Positions 62,728 to 64,000 of a stretch of 64,000 bases of DNA are shown here, in pieces. The DNA comes from Mycolicibacterium rhodesiae. Lineage in GTDB: Bacteria; Actinomycetota; Actinomycetes; Mycobacteriales; Mycobacteriaceae. Below the pieces are notes generated by a model that saw only the letters and a list, made by a program, of their open reading frames with translations, searched no databases and was not told the DNA's origin. How positions within the stretch are numbered: position 1 is the first letter of the stretch; each line of letters begins with the position of its first letter. Made by a program: the position numbers and the translations under genes. Location: assembly GCF_002086695.1 (NCBI RefSeq), contig NZ_MVIH01000001.1, positions 496,001 through 560,000 of the forward strand, given 5' to 3'.

Positions 62728-64000
62728 TCTAAGCTTTCGACCGCCGCACGTCGGCTGGTCCTGGGGCAGCCGTTCCGCAGCGACAAGCTGAGTCACACGC
62801 TGCTGCCCAAGCGCATCGCCTTGCCGGTGTTCGCCTCCGACGCCATGTCGTCGGTGGCCTACGCCCCCGAGGAAATCTTCCTGGTGCTCTCGGTGGCGGG
62901 CCTGTCGGCCTACACCATGGCGCCGTGGATCGGGCTGGCTGTCGCGCTCGTGATGCTCGTGGTGGTCGCCTCCTACCGCCAGAACGTGCACGCCTACCCG
63001 TCCGGCGGGGGCGACTACGAGGTGGTGACCACCAACCTCGGGCCGACGGCGGGGCTGACGGTGGCCAGCGCCCTGTTGGTCGACTATGTGCTGACCGTCG
63101 CGGTGTCGATGGCTTCGGCGATGTCGAACATCGGCTCGGCAATCCCGTTCGTCGACACCCACAAGGTGTGGTTCGCGGTGGCGGCCATCGTGCTGCTCGC
63201 GTCGATCAACCTGCGCGGGATCCGCGAGTCGGGCACCGCATTCGCGATTCCCACCTACGCGTTCATGTTCGGCATGTACATCATGCTCGGCTGGGGCCTT
63301 TTCCAGATCTACGTGCTCGACATCCCGCTGCGCGCCGAGTCCGCTGGCTTCGAGGTGCACAACGAGCACGGCAAGGTGCTCGGTTTCGCCCTGGTGTTCC
63401 TGGTTGCGCGGGCGTTCTCGTCCGGGTGCGCGGCGCTGACCGGTGTCGAGGCGATCAGCAACGGTGTGCCCGCATTCCGGAAGCCGAAGTCGCGCAACGC
63501 GGCGACAACGTTGGCGATGCTCGGCCTGATCGCCATCTCGCTGTTCATGGGCATCATCCTGCTGGCCAAGGCGACCGGGGTGAAGGTGGCCGACGATCCC
63601 GCCAGCCAGCTGGTCGGTGCGCCGCAGAACTACCAGCAGAAGACGTTGGTGGCGCAGCTGGCCGACGCGGTGTTCCACGACTTCCCGATCGGCCTGTTCC
63701 TGATCACCGGTGTCACCGCCCTGATCCTCGTGTTGGCGGCCAACACCGCCTTCAACGGTTTCCCGGTGCTGGGTTCGATCCTGGCTCAGGACCGCTACCT
63801 GCCGCGCCAGTTGCACACTCGCGGTGACCGGCTGGCGTTCTCGAACGGCATCGTGTTCCTGGCGTTGGCCGCGATCGCTTTCGTGGTGGCTTTCCGGGCC
63901 GAGGTGACCGCGCTCATCCAGCTCTACATCGTCGGCGTTTTCGTGTCGTTCACGCTCAGCCAGATCGGCATGGTCCGGCACTGGACGCGCCACTTGCGCA
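62725..64000 (+). CDS. APC-superfamily permease, 5' part (Rv2690c-like)
   Basis: The first 425 codons of an amino acid/polyamine/potassium-type permease; the gene runs off the right edge. Starts MSKLSTAARRLVLGQPF, then at least ten helices including IGLAVALVMLVVVASYRQNV, the conserved YPSGGGDYEVV loop, ALLVDYVLTVAVSMASAMSN and LTGVEAISNGVPAF. The SGG-x-Y and GVEA-x-SNG patterns are those of KUP/KimA-like and APC carriers of actinobacteria. Its divergence from the TrkA pair hints at K+ transport, which is inference. Confidence 0.85.
   Translation, partial: MSKLSTAARRLVLGQPFRSDKLSHTLLPKRIALPVFASDAMSSVAYAPEEIFLVLSVAGLSAYTMAPWIGLAVALVMLVVVASYRQNVHAYPSGGGDYEVVTTNLGPTAGLTVASALLVDYVLTVAVSMASAMSNIGSAIPFVDTHKVWFAVAAIVLLASINLRGIRESGTAFAIPTYAFMFGMYIMLGWGLFQIYVLDIPLRAESAGFEVHNEHGKVLGFALVFLVARAFSSGCAALTGVEAISNGVPAFRKPKSRNAATTLAMLGLIAISLFMGIILLAKATGVKVADDPASQLVGAPQNYQQKTLVAQLADAVFHDFPIGLFLITGVTALILVLAANTAFNGFPVLGSILAQDRYLPRQLHTRGDRLAFSNGIVFLALAAIAFVVAFRAEVTALIQLYIVGVFVSFTLSQIGMVRHWTRHLR

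Overview
The window is chromosomal DNA of a mycobacterium, most likely a fast-growing environmental species (Mycolicibacterium type). GC content and codon use are high-GC throughout. Gene order follows, inverted, the block from pgsA3 (Rv2746c) to Rv2690c of M. tuberculosis H37Rv; this comparison rests on remembered H37Rv gene order, not on a search. Differences from the tubercle bacillus include an intein-less recA, a gluABCD uptake operon, no fourth psp gene and several inserted genes. I found no tRNA, rRNA, CRISPR array, insertion sequence or phage gene. No stretch over 300 bases lacks a gene; the largest gaps are about 220 bases.

Layout. 1-3049: end of pgsA, a cinA-type amidohydrolase, then the envelope-stress operon clgR-pspA-pspM behind an extracytoplasmic sigma promoter. 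3061-7293: ephG, a glycosyltransferase, DUF3046, a hydrolase, then recA-recX with both a LexA box and a PafBC-type promoter. 7294-14821: an accessory stretch with a DUF305 lipoprotein, an unusual P450, two small exported proteins, an F420-type oxidoreductase, a LysR regulator diverging from two tandem SDR genes, and a DUF1254 protein. 14876-18022: gluABCD on the minus strand. 18116-26637: miaB, Rv2732c-like, DUF349, a DMT transporter, an Rv2728c-like gene, miaA, dapF and hflX.

26775-31731: two convergent PE-PPE-domain esterase-like genes and a bisC-like molybdoenzyme. 31870-37309: fadE20, an LGFP/sunset membrane protein, lexA diverging from chiZ, and nrdR. 37315-48454: PhzF, an alpha/beta hydrolase, PAC2, a trypsin-like lipoprotein, sthA, DUF4192, ideR, sigB and small conserved genes. 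48517-53137: a PGRS-repeat exported protein, a beta-lactamase-like lipoprotein and sigA. 53313-64000: ppgK, suhB, cei, DUF4193, DUF3093, dut, DUF3710, an OB-fold protein, DUF3159, an MFS exporter, the TrkA-type pair ceoC/ceoB and an APC permease cut by the window end.

Shared logic. The window holds much of the core stress and information machinery: sigma factors A and B, the SOS regulon core (recA, lexA, chiZ), iron control (ideR), nucleotide balance (nrdR, dut) and tRNA hypermodification of A37 (miaA and miaB). SigE-type promoters precede both clgR and sigB, so envelope stress can reach both. At least ten genes show a TANNNT -10 element ending 6-8 bases before their start codon, the layout of leaderless mycobacterial transcripts. 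The clearest candidates for something less usual are the P450 with a non-canonical I-helix, the DUF305 protein without its histidine pair, the PGRS protein lacking a PE domain beside sigA, the overlapping dut/DUF3093 start region, and several perfect inverted repeats that look like operators. I did not find a convincing wholly new multigene system.
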